Assembly: GCF_003614885.1 (NCBI RefSeq)
Contig: NZ_QZMS01000007.1
Coordinates: 372,001-436,000, forward strand
Reading direction: 5' to 3'
Length of the DNA stretch: 64,000 nt
Origin: Photobacterium salinisoli
Lineage (GTDB): Bacteria > Pseudomonadota > Gammaproteobacteria > Enterobacterales > Vibrionaceae
Each line of letters begins with the position of its first letter. Within the stretch, counting starts at the first letter, position 1. Position numbers and translations under genes: made by a program. Below are positions 55,196 through 64,000 of the stretch, one piece after another. Under the pieces are notes generated by a model. The model was not told the DNA's origin. It made no database searches and was given only the letters and a program-made list of their open reading frames with translations.

Positions 55196-56269
55196 ATGAC
55201 AGACAAGGAAGTGAAACTGAATTATGTCATGACCAGTTGTGCCCGTTTTCCCTTATTGCTTAAGGCAATGAAGAGCAGCTTACTGGTCAGCGCGCATAAT
55301 CTCGACTGCTTGTTTGTGATAAGCAGTGACGGTGACGAAATAAAGGCTGAGCATGTGCGTCTGCCGCAGTTACAGGGGATTGCGCTTAGCGACGATCAAC
55401 AACGTTTATCCTTAGCGGCTTATCATCAGGTATGGGATTATCAACGAATCACGGCATTGTCCGAACTGCACGCACCTTTTCCGTCTGCCCGGGACAGGGA
55501 CGCCGTTTTTTACCCTTGTGGTGCAATGACGACCGGCTATCTCAACACCCATGATCTTGCCTGGGGGAAAGAGAAGCTGTACATGGTTAATACCCGGTTT
55601 AATTGCATCGCCAGTCCCGTCTATGGCAAAAGTTTTGAGATTGTCTGGCAACCTCCCTTTATTTCCGCGCTGGTGGCAGAAGATCGGTGTCACTTGAATG
55701 GCCTGGCACTCAAACACGGAGAGCCTGCATATGTCAGCTACTTTGCGGCCACCGATCACCGTTTTGGCTGGCGTGATGGCAGCAGTTTTGGGGGCGCCAT
55801 TATGCGCGTTTCCGATGCACAGCCAGTCATTCAGGGTCTGTGTCTCCCGCATTCACCTCGTATTCATCAGAACTATCTTTACTTTTGCGAATCGGGTACC
55901 GGACGCCTGTGGCGATGTTCTGAAGCACGCTTGCCGGCATTGAAAAGCGATTTGGAACTGGTGGCCGAGCTGAATGGTTTCACCCGCGGGCTGCGTATTG
56001 TGGGAGATATGGCGTTCGTCGGGTTGTCGAAAGTGCGAAAGGCCAAAGACGGCTCATCCCGGCATATCGACATGCCTTTGCTGGAAAAACAACAAGATCT
56101 GCGCTCTGGCATTAGTGTGATAGATCTCCGTGATGGCAGTGAAATTGCCTGTCTGACTTTTTCGGGGGATTTGAATCAGATCTATGACGTTGAAATCGTT
56201 ATTGGCTGTAATAACCCACTCATTTTGGATTCAAACTCGACAGAATTATCTGATTTATTTCACTTCTGA
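55196..56269 (+). CDS. TIGR03032/DUF4915 family protein
   Basis: A 357-residue protein with beta-propeller-like repeats. DAVFYPCGAMTTGYLNTHDLAWG, LYMVNTRFNCIASP, RCHLNGLALKHGEPAYVSYFAATD and SPRIHQNYLYFCESGTGRLW match the conserved core of the TIGR03032 family, often found beside sulfotransferases and TPR proteins. No signal peptide; function unknown. Its divergence from the hydroxylase-sulfotransferase gene is typical of that genomic association. Confidence 0.85.
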   Translation: MTDKEVKLNYVMTSCARFPLLLKAMKSSLLVSAHNLDCLFVISSDGDEIKAEHVRLPQLQGIALSDDQQRLSLAAYHQVWDYQRITALSELHAPFPSARDRDAVFYPCGAMTTGYLNTHDLAWGKEKLYMVNTRFNCIASPVYGKSFEIVWQPPFISALVAEDRCHLNGLALKHGEPAYVSYFAATDHRFGWRDGSSFGGAIMRVSDAQPVIQGLCLPHSPRIHQNYLYFCESGTGRLWRCSEARLPALKSDLELVAELNGFTRGLRIVGDMAFVGLSKVRKAKDGSSRHIDMPLLEKQQDLRSGISVIDLRDGSEIACLTFSGDLNQIYDVEIVIGCNNPLILDSNSTELSDLFHF

Positions 56270-56480
56270 CAAAGTTTCCCTTCATTTTTTTGCGTTTAAA
56301 ATATCCTGTTATGTCATATTTTTCATATGGCTTTCTTGTACATTTATTAGCCTCTGATTTAATAGCTACAAGTTGCATTTAATTTTTTATTTTTTCTGTT
56401 GGAGCTAAGGCCCATTCCTGAGTAGTTGGCGGAAAGCGGGGTTGGCTCGTTTTGAAGCATCACACTATTGCAGGCAAATT
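56270..56480 (+). promoter_or_regulatory. A/T-rich promoter region and structured leader of the giant Ig-like gene
   Basis: About 130 bp of A/T-rich sequence (56280-56400) is followed by a G-rich block at 56401-56450. There GAGCTAA (56402-56408) can pair with TTGGCTC (56442-56448), enclosing GGA motifs. This suggests a structured 5' leader. It resembles only part of a c-di-GMP-I riboswitch (a GCGGGGTT element) and lacks the rest, so no riboswitch call is made. I see no gene. Confidence 0.4.
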
Positions 56481-59400
56481 ATGAACAACGGGCTGATGAT
56501 GTCGCGTTTAGCAAAAGCTACGCGGCAGTTTTTCGTATGTTCGGATGACGTGAATGTTGAAACACTCTCACTGCATCCCGTTAAGCAGGATGTGGCGAAG
56601 TGGGTCACCACACTGGCGCTGGGGCTGGCAGGCAGCCAGCTATTGATCGCTGGCGCTCACGCAGAAGTGAGCCAGCAACTCAGGTCACAGACCTCAGTTT
56701 CGGAACCCAGCGCTATTTCTCAGTCAGCGTCTTCCGGCCTTGAGTTTGATCTGAATACCTTTCTGGCACAAACCGAAAACCTCAATCGCAGTGTACAGTC
56801 GTCCAAACATATAGTGGGTGAACTCTCACCTGTTAACGCGCCGAACCGAAGTACACAAGCCGGCGAGGCGATGCTGGCCGCGGGTGAGTGCTATTTGTAT
56901 ATCTGTACCAATAACAATCAAGTCTGTTCGACAGATGCAGATTGTAATGATTCGGACACCACGCCACCCACTGTTAGTATCAGCAGCAATAAAACAGCCC
57001 TGAAATCGGGTGAAACCGCCACTATCACTTTCATTCTGAGCGAGAGCAGCAGCAATTTTGCTATCGGCGATGTAACTGCCATGGGCGGCACTTTGTCGAA
57101 TTTCACCGGTAGCGGCACCAGTTACAGCGCCACCTTTACGCCGGCAGCCAACAGTACCGCCGGGGCGACCATCAATATCGCTGCCGGCAAGTTCACCGAT
57201 GCCGCAGGCAACGGCAATACCGCGGCCACGCAGATAGCGATCACGGTTGATACCGTGCTGCCCACGGTCACCATCAGCAGCGATAAAAATGTATTAAAAC
57301 AGGGCGAAACGGCCACCGTCACCTTTACCCTGAGTGAGATCAGCAGCGATTTTACTGCCGACGATGTGGCTGTGACAGGCGGCAGCTTGTCGAACTTCAC
57401 CGGCAGTGGCACCAGCTATAGCGCCACCTTTACCCCAGATGCCAACGTCGCCAGCGGTACGATTGATATTGCTGCAGACGCGTTCACCGATGCCGCAGGC
57501 AACGGTAACACTGTAGCCGCGACGGAAACCATCACGGTGGATACCGTGCTGCCCACGGTGATCATCAGCAGCGATAAAACCGCGCTGAAACAGGGCGAGA
57601 TCGCCACCATCATCTTTACCCTCAGCGAGAGCAGCAGCGATTTTTCCGCCGGCGATGTGATTGTTTCCGGTGGTGCTTTGACGAACTTCACTGGCAGTGG
57701 CACCAGCTATAGCGCCACTTTTACCCCAGATGCCAATGCCACCAGTGGTACGATTGATATTGCTGCAGACGCGTTCACCGATGCCGCAGGCAACGGCAAT
57801 ACCGCGGCCACGCAGACAACGATTACGATTGATACCGTGCTGCCCACGGTCACCATTAGCAGCGATAAAAATGTATTAAAACAGGGCGAAACGGCCACTA
57901 TCACCTTTACCCTGAGTGAGAGTAGCAGCGATTTTGCCGCCGACGATGTGGCTGTCACCGGCGGCAGCTTGTCGAACTTCACTGGCAGTGGCACCAGCTA
58001 TATCGCCACCTTTACCCCGGACACCAATGTCACCAGTGGTACGCTCGATATCGCTGCCGGTAAGTTCACCGATGCCGCAGGCAACGGCAATACCGCGGCC
58101 ACACAGATAGCGATCACAGTTGATACCGTGCTGCCCACGGTCACCATCAGCAGCGATAAAAATGTATTAAAACAGGGCGAGACCGCCACCATTACCTTTA
58201 CTCTCACTGAAAGCAGCAGCGATTTTACTGCCGACGATGTGGCTGTCACCGGCGGCAGCTTGTCGAACTTCACCGGCAGTGGCACCAGCTATAGCGCCAC
58301 TTTTACCCCAGATGCCAATGCCACCAGTGGTACGCTCGATATCGCTGCCGGCAAGTTCACCGATGGAGCAGGCAACGGCAATACCGCGGCGACGCCAGAA
58401 ACCATCACAGTGGATGCCGTACAGCCCACCGTGACCATCAGTAGTGATAAAGCTGTTCTGAAACCGGGCGAAACCGCCACCATCAGCTTCACTCTGAGCG
58501 AAAGCAGCAGCGATTTTGCCGCGGATGATATTGATGTTACCGGTGGCAGTCTGTCGAACTTCACCGGCAGCGGTACGACGTACAGCGCCACCTTTACGCC
58601 AGATGCCAATGTTACCAGCGGTGCAATCAATATCGCTGCTGGTAGATTCACCGATGCTGCTGGCAATGGGAATACTGCGACCACACCTGCAACCATCACA
58701 GTGGATGCCGTGCAGCCCACCGTGACCATCAGCAGTGATAAAACAGCCCTGAAATTTGGCGAAACGGCCGCTATCACTTTTACTTTGAGCGAGAGCAGCA
58801 GCGATTTTGCCGCCGGCGATGTGATTGTTTCCGGTGGTACGCTGTCGAATTTTTCAGGTAGCGGTACAAGCTACAGCGCCACCTTTACCCCGGACACCAA
58901 TGTCACCAGTGGTACGCTCGATATCGCCGCCGGTAAGTTCACCGATGCCGCTGGCAATGGCAATACCGCGGCCACGCAGACAACGATTACGATTGATACC
59001 GTGTTACCCACGGTGACCATCAGCAGCGATAAAACTGTATTAAAACAGGGCGAAACGGCAACCGTCACCTTTACCCTCAGTGAGAGTAGCAGCGATTTTG
59101 CCGCCGACGATGTGGCTGTCACCGGCGGCAGTCTGTCGAACTTCACCGGCAGTGGCACCAGCTATAGCGCCACTTTTACCCCAGATGCCAATGTCACCAG
59201 TGGTACGCTCGATATCGCCGCTGGCAAGTTCACCGATGCCGCAGGCAACGGTAACACGGTAGCCGCGACGGAAACCATCACGGTGGATACCGTGCTGCCC
59301 ACGGTCACCATCAGCAGCGATAAAACTGTATTAAAACAGGGCGAAACGGCCACTATCACCTTTACCCTGAGTGAGATCAGCAGCGATTTTGCCGCCGGCG

Positions 59401-62400
59401 ATGTGATTGTTTCCGGTGGTACGCTGTCGAATTTTTCAGGTAGCGGTACCAGCTACAGCGCGGTTTTCACTCCAGATGCAGACAGTACGATGGGGGCAAC
59501 GATTGATGTCGCGGCGAATGTGTTTAGCGACGCTGCCGGCAATGGCAATACGGTCGCGACTCAGTTCACGATCAGTGTGGATACTGTAGCCCCAAGCGTG
59601 ACCTTAAATGCGGATAAACTAACGCTGAAACAGGGTGAAACCGCGAATATCACCTTTACATTGAGTGAAGACAGCACAGATTTTGAAGCGGCGGACGTCA
59701 CTGTGAGTGGCGGGACCTTGTCGGGCTTTACCGGTAGCGGCAGCAGCTTTAGCGCGACCCTGACGCCGGTGACAGACGGCAATATCACCCTGGATATTAG
59801 CAGTGGCCGCTTTACTGATCCGAATGGCAACGGAAATCTGGCTGCAACTCAGTTGGTGGTGAATTATGACGGCACTGCGCCATATATCAGCGCATTGAGC
59901 CCGGCCGATGATGCCACAGATGTCAGCCGTAACAGCAATCTGACGCTGACTTTCAGCGAGGACATACAGACAGGCAATTCCTCAGGCACCCTGAGTCTGA
60001 TAGATGCCACGGATGCAACAACGCTGGCAACATACGCAATGTCTGACACCGAGGTGAGCATTTCCGGCAATCAGTTGCTGGTGGATCCGAGTCGCAGTTT
60101 CACACCCACGCATACTTACTACGTCACCATGACCGGCGATGCCCTGACAGATATGGCGGGCAATGCCTTTGTCGGTATCAGTGGTGATTCGGTCTATAAC
60201 TTCTCTGTTGCGAACGCCACACCGGTGGCGGTCGATGACGCGGTAACGGTTGCGGAAGATAACCTGATTGCTATCAATGTGCTCGACAACGACAGTGATG
60301 CAGACAGCGATCTCAATGCGGCCAGTGTCACCGTCGTCACGGCACCTTTGCATGGTGCCACCAGCATCAATACCGGAACAGGTACTATTACTTTTACGCC
60401 GGATGCGAATTTCGCAGGGACAGATACCTTCAGCTATCAGGTTCAGGATGTTTACGGCGCGGCATCTTCACCAGCTACCGTCACTGTGACAGTGACACCT
60501 GTGGCCGATGCACCGGTAGCAACCGCTGATGTCAGCAGTACGGATGAAGATACGCTGGTGGTGCTGGATGTGCTGGCTAACGACAGCGATATTGATTCAG
60601 GCGATCTTCTGCAGCCAGCCACACTGACAATTATCACTCAGCCTTCGCACGGCTCGGCCACGGTTGAAAACGGCAAGATTCATTACCAGCCTGAAACAAA
60701 CTACGAAGGCACGGATACCCTGACCTATACCGTCGAGGACAGCACAGGGCTGGTATCCAACACCGCGACTGTGACCATGAATGTCGCTGGAGTGAATGAC
60801 GCCCCTGTCACTGAGGCGGATATCTTGTCGGTTAACGAAGATGAGAGCGGTGCGATTGATGTGCTGGCCAACGACAGCGATGTCGACGGCTCGCTCAATG
60901 CCGGTACGGTACAGGTGATCACCCAACCACAGCATGGGCAGGCCAGTATTGCGGCAGACGGCAAGGTGACTTATACCCCAACGGCTAACTTCTTTGGCAA
61001 TGACAGTTTCACTTATGTCGTTCAGGACGATCTGGGTGCAACGTCCCAGCCAGCCACGGTTACCGTGACTGTGGTCAATGTGAACGATGCGCCAGTGGTC
61101 GTGAACGACACGGCTACTTTACTGGAAGATACGCCGCACACAGTGAACGTACTGGGTAATGATCAGGATATCGACGGCACGATAGCCGCGAATACATTAA
61201 CAATAGTGACCCAGCCGGCTCAGGGTAGTGTCAGCGCAGACAGCAATGGCATGGTGAGCTATACCCCGGCGGCGAATTTCAGCGGTGAGGATCAGTTTAC
61301 ATACAAAGTGAGCGACGATCTGGGTGCTGAATCCAATATCGCGACTGTGACCATGACGGTACAGGCCGTGAATGATGCGCCGGTTGCCAATGCCGATCAG
61401 GTAACTACTCAGGAAGACACGGCGGTTGATATTGTTCTGATCAGCAATGACAGTGATCTGGACGGTACGCTTGATCTGAGATCCATTCAGGTGTTGACGC
61501 CGCCTAAGCTGGGTCAGGTGCTGGATCTGGGTAACGGTAGCCTGCGCTATACCCCGGATGCGGATCAGTCCGGGAATGACAGCTTTACTTACACCATTGC
61601 TGATAACGAGGCCGAGGTTTCCAATACAGCCACGGTTTCAGTGACGATCGAAACGGTCAATGATGCACCGACCCTCAGCGGTACACCAGTGCTGAGCGTC
61701 GATCAGGATCAGAGCTACGAGTTCCAGCCAGTGGCTGCGGACGTAGAGAACGATGGCCTGACCTTCAGTATTTCTCATCTGCCCGACTGGGCGAGCTTTG
61801 ATTCGCAGACCGGGCGTTTGTATGGCGTACCGGATAATGATGCCGTAGGCAGCGTCAGCAACATAGTGATCAGTGTTACTGATGGCGATAAATCTGCCTC
61901 GCTGCCGCCGTTCACCCTGACAGTCAACAATGTGAATGATGCGCCTGTTATCAGCGGGCAGCCTCAGGATCAGGTGTCTGAAGATACTCAGTACAGCTTT
62001 ATCCCTCAGGCCTCCGATATCGATGCGGACACGCTGACCTTCAGCATTGAGAACAAGCCACTATGGGCCAGCTTTAATACGCAGACAGGTGAGTTATCCG
62101 GCACACCGGATAACAGCCATGTCGGCAGCAGCAGCGGCATTATTATCAGTGTCAGCGACGGCAGTGAATCGGCATCTCTGGCAGCCTTCAGTATCAGCGT
62201 GATTAACGTCAACGATGCGCCGCAAGGGGAAAACCTGGCGCTGACTCTGGCTGAAGATACCAGCCTGAGTATTACCCCGACCATGACAGATGTCGACAGC
62301 ACAACATTGGGTTTGCTGGTGGGCGAGCCGCCGTTACACGGTAGCCTGGCCGTGCAGGGCAGTGGCTGGTTGTATACCCCCCATGCCGACTTTAACGGGG

Positions 62401-64000
62401 TCGACAGTTTCAGTTATCAGGTGACAGACGGCGACACGGTATCCGGTACCTATACCGTGTCGCTTGCTGTGACTCCGGTCAATGATCCGCCCGTGATCGT
62501 GTCTGATACCTATCACTTTAAGGCCAGTGACTCGGGCCGTTATGTGCTGGATGTGCTGAGTAATGATACGGATATTGATCAGGATCTGCTGAATCTGCTC
62601 TGGGTGACGGCGGTGAAAGGAACAGCCAGCATACAGAATGGTCAGCTGGTTCTGGCCACCACTCGGCAGGGTACGTTTTCGCTGAAATATGGCGTCAGCG
62701 ATGGTGAGGGGAGCCAGCAAATCGGCCAGGTGATTGTGGTGATTGAGTCGGCGGTGAGTCAGCCTCCGACGATCCAGCCCCCGGCTGATATTGAGCTGAA
62801 CGCAACCGGTTTGTTTACCAGAGTCAATCTGGGCGTTGCCAAAGCCACAGACAGTAAAGGCAGGCCACTGGCTGTCTCTCTGGTTGATCAGACACCCGTT
62901 TTCAAGCCGGGTACGCACACGGTTTACTGGCGGGCAGTGGATGCGCAAGGGAATGAGTCCCAGGTCAGTCAGCAGATTGTTCTGCACCCATTAATCACAC
63001 TCTCTAAAGATGACCACACCACGGAAGGGACGACACACAGTATCCGTGTGTACCTTAACGGCCCTGCGCCCGATTACCCGGTAACGATTCCTTATACTGT
63101 ATCAGGCAGCAGTGATGCGAATGATCACACCCTTATTGATGGTGTGTTTGAGATTCACGAGGGAACACAAGGTGCTATTGCGTTCGATGTTCTGAACGAT
63201 GGTCTGCCCGAAGGGCCGGAAATCTTGAAGGTCACTCTATCGCCCGCGCTGAACCTTGGCAGTAAGTCAGATTACACACTGACTATCTCAGAAGAGAATT
63301 TAGCGCCAAGGGTAACCACGGATGTCAGCCAGGATGGCGACTCCCGGCATGTTGTGGATATCTCAGGCGGCCAGGTCACCGTCAGTGCGCACGTCACAGA
63401 TCAGAACAGTGGCGACAGTCACAGCTATCTGTGGGAAGCCAGCCACAGTGCGATTGCCAATATCAGTACTGATGATGAACACTTCATTTTTGCCCCGGAC
63501 GTGCTGGCGCAGGGTATATACAGCCTGAAACTGACCGTCACGGATAACGGTACGCCTGCTCAGTCTGTGATTAAAGACATTTACCTGGAGGCGGTGACTC
63601 AGTTACCACAGTTAGGCAGCGAGGACAGTGATGGCGATCTGCTGCCCGATAATCTGGAAGGTTTTACAGACAGCGATGAAGACGGTATTCCGGATTATCT
63701 GGATATGGCGGCAGACTGTAATGTCATACCTGAGCAGGTTCAGGTATCAGGCCGCTATCTGCTGGAAGGCGACCCGGGTGTTTGCCTGCATAAAGGCGTG
63801 ACGATTGCAGGGAATCAGACGGGGGGCGTACAGCTGCTGGCCAGTGAAATCCCGCTAGATGCAGAGGCCAGAAACATTGGTGGTGTGTTTGACTTTATCG
63901 CTTATGGTTTGCCGGTAGCCGGTCAGCGTTATCAGGTGGTACTGCCTCAACGTTTACCCATACCGGCAAACGCGGTCTATCGCAAATACACAGCGAGCCA
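56481..64000 (+). CDS. Giant secreted Ig-like repeat protein, 3' end outside window
   Basis: An open frame of 2,506 codons continuing past the window. A long N-region precedes a hydrophobic signal (about 42-64, VTTLALGLAGSQLLIAGAHA). Ten 97-98-residue bacterial Ig-like repeats (161-1132) follow, then a Big_5 domain (1133-1246), five tandem-95/cadherin-like domains starting at 1247 (VLDNDSD, VLANDSD motifs), two putative Ig/He_PIG domains (about 1729-1912), two more tandem-95-like domains (to 2093), HYR-, Calx-beta- and PKD-like modules, a calcium-binding TSP3 segment (about 2381-2400, DSDGDLLPDNLEG) and a choice-of-anchor U domain. Probably a calcium-stiffened adhesin or matrix protein. The export route and anchor lie beyond the window. 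Confidence 0.88.
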   Translation, partial: MNNGLMMSRLAKATRQFFVCSDDVNVETLSLHPVKQDVAKWVTTLALGLAGSQLLIAGAHAEVSQQLRSQTSVSEPSAISQSASSGLEFDLNTFLAQTENLNRSVQSSKHIVGELSPVNAPNRSTQAGEAMLAAGECYLYICTNNNQVCSTDADCNDSDTTPPTVSISSNKTALKSGETATITFILSESSSNFAIGDVTAMGGTLSNFTGSGTSYSATFTPAANSTAGATINIAAGKFTDAAGNGNTAATQIAITVDTVLPTVTISSDKNVLKQGETATVTFTLSEISSDFTADDVAVTGGSLSNFTGSGTSYSATFTPDANVASGTIDIAADAFTDAAGNGNTVAATETITVDTVLPTVIISSDKTALKQGEIATIIFTLSESSSDFSAGDVIVSGGALTNFTGSGTSYSATFTPDANATSGTIDIAADAFTDAAGNGNTAATQTTITIDTVLPTVTISSDKNVLKQGETATITFTLSESSSDFAADDVAVTGGSLSNFTGSGTSYIATFTPDTNVTSGTLDIAAGKFTDAAGNGNTAATQIAITVDTVLPTVTISSDKNVLKQGETATITFTLTESSSDFTADDVAVTGGSLSNFTGSGTSYSATFTPDANATSGTLDIAAGKFTDGAGNGNTAATPETITVDAVQPTVTISSDKAVLKPGETATISFTLSESSSDFAADDIDVTGGSLSNFTGSGTTYSATFTPDANVTSGAINIAAGRFTDAAGNGNTATTPATITVDAVQPTVTISSDKTALKFGETAAITFTLSESSSDFAAGDVIVSGGTLSNFSGSGTSYSATFTPDTNVTSGTLDIAAGKFTDAAGNGNTAATQTTITIDTVLPTVTISSDKTVLKQGETATVTFTLSESSSDFAADDVAVTGGSLSNFTGSGTSYSATFTPDANVTSGTLDIAAGKFTDAAGNGNTVAATETITVDTVLPTVTISSDKTVLKQGETATITFTLSEISSDFAAGDVIVSGGTLSNFSGSGTSYSAVFTPDADSTMGATIDVAANVFSDAAGNGNTVATQFTISVDTVAPSVTLNADKLTLKQGETANITFTLSEDSTDFEAADVTVSGGTLSGFTGSGSSFSATLTPVTDGNITLDISSGRFTDPNGNGNLAATQLVVNYDGTAPYISALSPADDATDVSRNSNLTLTFSEDIQTGNSSGTLSLIDATDATTLATYAMSDTEVSISGNQLLVDPSRSFTPTHTYYVTMTGDALTDMAGNAFVGISGDSVYNFSVANATPVAVDDAVTVAEDNLIAINVLDNDSDADSDLNAASVTVVTAPLHGATSINTGTGTITFTPDANFAGTDTFSYQVQDVYGAASSPATVTVTVTPVADAPVATADVSSTDEDTLVVLDVLANDSDIDSGDLLQPATLTIITQPSHGSATVENGKIHYQPETNYEGTDTLTYTVEDSTGLVSNTATVTMNVAGVNDAPVTEADILSVNEDESGAIDVLANDSDVDGSLNAGTVQVITQPQHGQASIAADGKVTYTPTANFFGNDSFTYVVQDDLGATSQPATVTVTVVNVNDAPVVVNDTATLLEDTPHTVNVLGNDQDIDGTIAANTLTIVTQPAQGSVSADSNGMVSYTPAANFSGEDQFTYKVSDDLGAESNIATVTMTVQAVNDAPVANADQVTTQEDTAVDIVLISNDSDLDGTLDLRSIQVLTPPKLGQVLDLGNGSLRYTPDADQSGNDSFTYTIADNEAEVSNTATVSVTIETVNDAPTLSGTPVLSVDQDQSYEFQPVAADVENDGLTFSISHLPDWASFDSQTGRLYGVPDNDAVGSVSNIVISVTDGDKSASLPPFTLTVNNVNDAPVISGQPQDQVSEDTQYSFIPQASDIDADTLTFSIENKPLWASFNTQTGELSGTPDNSHVGSSSGIIISVSDGSESASLAAFSISVINVNDAPQGENLALTLAEDTSLSITPTMTDVDSTTLGLLVGEPPLHGSLAVQGSGWLYTPHADFNGVDSFSYQVTDGDTVSGTYTVSLAVTPVNDPPVIVSDTYHFKASDSGRYVLDVLSNDTDIDQDLLNLLWVTAVKGTASIQNGQLVLATTRQGTFSLKYGVSDGEGSQQIGQVIVVIESAVSQPPTIQPPADIELNATGLFTRVNLGVAKATDSKGRPLAVSLVDQTPVFKPGTHTVYWRAVDAQGNESQVSQQIVLHPLITLSKDDHTTEGTTHSIRVYLNGPAPDYPVTIPYTVSGSSDANDHTLIDGVFEIHEGTQGAIAFDVLNDGLPEGPEILKVTLSPALNLGSKSDYTLTISEENLAPRVTTDVSQDGDSRHVVDISGGQVTVSAHVTDQNSGDSHSYLWEASHSAIANISTDDEHFIFAPDVLAQGIYSLKLTVTDNGTPAQSVIKDIYLEAVTQLPQLGSEDSDGDLLPDNLEGFTDSDEDGIPDYLDMAADCNVIPEQVQVSGRYLLEGDPGVCLHKGVTIAGNQTGGVQLLASEIPLDAEARNIGGVFDFIAYGLPVAGQRYQVVLPQRLPIPANAVYRKYTAS
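56961..59876 (+). repeat. Ten tandem Ig-like coding repeats of about 291 bp
   Basis: Units begin at 56961, 57258, 57549, 57840, 58131, 58422, 58713, 59004, 59295 and 59589. Six consecutive intervals are exactly 291 bp. Each starts (L/Q)PTVTISSDK and contains LKQGETAT, FTLSESSSDF, GTLSNFTGSGTSYSATFTPD and FTDAAGNGNT. The inner units are nearly identical in DNA; the first and last are more diverged. This is expected to cause copy-number variation by recombination. Confidence 0.95.
60219..61664 (+). repeat. Five tandem-95 (cadherin-like) coding repeats
   Basis: Five units of about 96 residues begin near 60219, 60510, 60801, 61089 and 61377, each with APVA..D..T..ED, V(L/I)xNDSD, TPxxxFxGxDSFxYxVxD and ending TVxVND. 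The repeats are diverged in DNA, unlike the Ig-like block upstream, so they are older. Confidence 0.85.

Noticed and set aside
56401..56450. c-di-GMP-I riboswitch
   Set aside because: Only a GCGGGGTT element is similar; the conserved 5' half with CACGCA...GGGCAAACC and ACGCAAAGC is absent.
57122..59359. Series of 95-codon reverse-strand frames at about 291-bp intervals opposite the Ig-like repeats
   Set aside because: They repeat exactly with the coding repeats on the plus strand, lack ribosome-binding sites, and are hydrophobic mirror translations of Thr/Ser/Ala-rich codons.
62334..62987. 217-codon reverse-strand frame inside the giant Ig-like gene
   Set aside because: Plus-strand domain structure is continuous through the region; the reverse translation has no recognisable fold or start signal.

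Overview
The window is chromosomal DNA of a marine gammaproteobacterium, most probably a member of the Vibrionaceae. The evidence is gene order and protein similarity: pgm, ybfA, a Nif3 protein, gltA, sdhCDAB and sucABCD lie in Vibrio order; a DUF1887 protein closely resembles Vibrio cholerae VC1899 as I recall it; and an irgA/irgB pair sits beside a vctPDGC-like transporter. Base composition is near 50% G+C by eye, with a more A/T-rich stretch at about 46-50 kb. I saw no rRNA, tRNA, insertion sequence, integrase or CRISPR array.

Layout. 1-14.1 kb is core carbon metabolism: the end of pgm, small conserved genes, gltA facing away from sdhCDAB-sucABCD, closed by a strong terminator. 14.2-18.0 kb holds an outer-membrane beta-barrel protein, fermentative D-lactate dehydrogenase, a DUF945 protein and a CBS-pair protein. 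18.1-21.8 kb has a zntA-type metal exporter behind a textbook MerR-class promoter, and udp behind a CRP-like site. 21.8-23.0 kb encodes a solitary CARF-nuclease (Card1/Can2-like) with no CRISPR locus in view. 23.3-27.7 kb is the trehalose locus treR-treB-treC with two identical TreR-type operators.

27.7-43.0 kb is a run of short housekeeping or stress units: LysE-type exporter, yccS, helD, mgsA (a neighbourhood shared with E. coli), MobB, an S4 RNA-binding protein, a macrodomain deacetylase, a DEDDh exonuclease, an EEP nuclease overlapping an AlkB dioxygenase, DUF3541, Nudix, YjdF and NIPSNAP proteins. 43.0-49.8 kb is iron uptake: a catecholate TonB receptor (irgA-like) divergent from a LysR regulator (irgB-like), then a four-gene siderophore ABC importer, both under visible Fur-box sequences. 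No siderophore biosynthesis gene is present, so scavenging of siderophores is the simplest reading of this window.

50.0-64.0 kb is the accessory part and the best candidate for an undescribed system. It contains a DUF6916-like protein, three diverged tandem phage-collar (MdpB/microcystin-dependent) proteins, a subtilisin-like protease whose ribosome-binding site lies inside a hairpin, a GNAT acetyltransferase, an unusual hydroxylase-sulfotransferase fusion, a TIGR03032/DUF4915 protein, and a giant secreted Ig-like repeat protein that runs off the window (over 2,500 residues). I infer, without proof, that these encode a modified and proteolytically processed cell-surface or extracellular structure.
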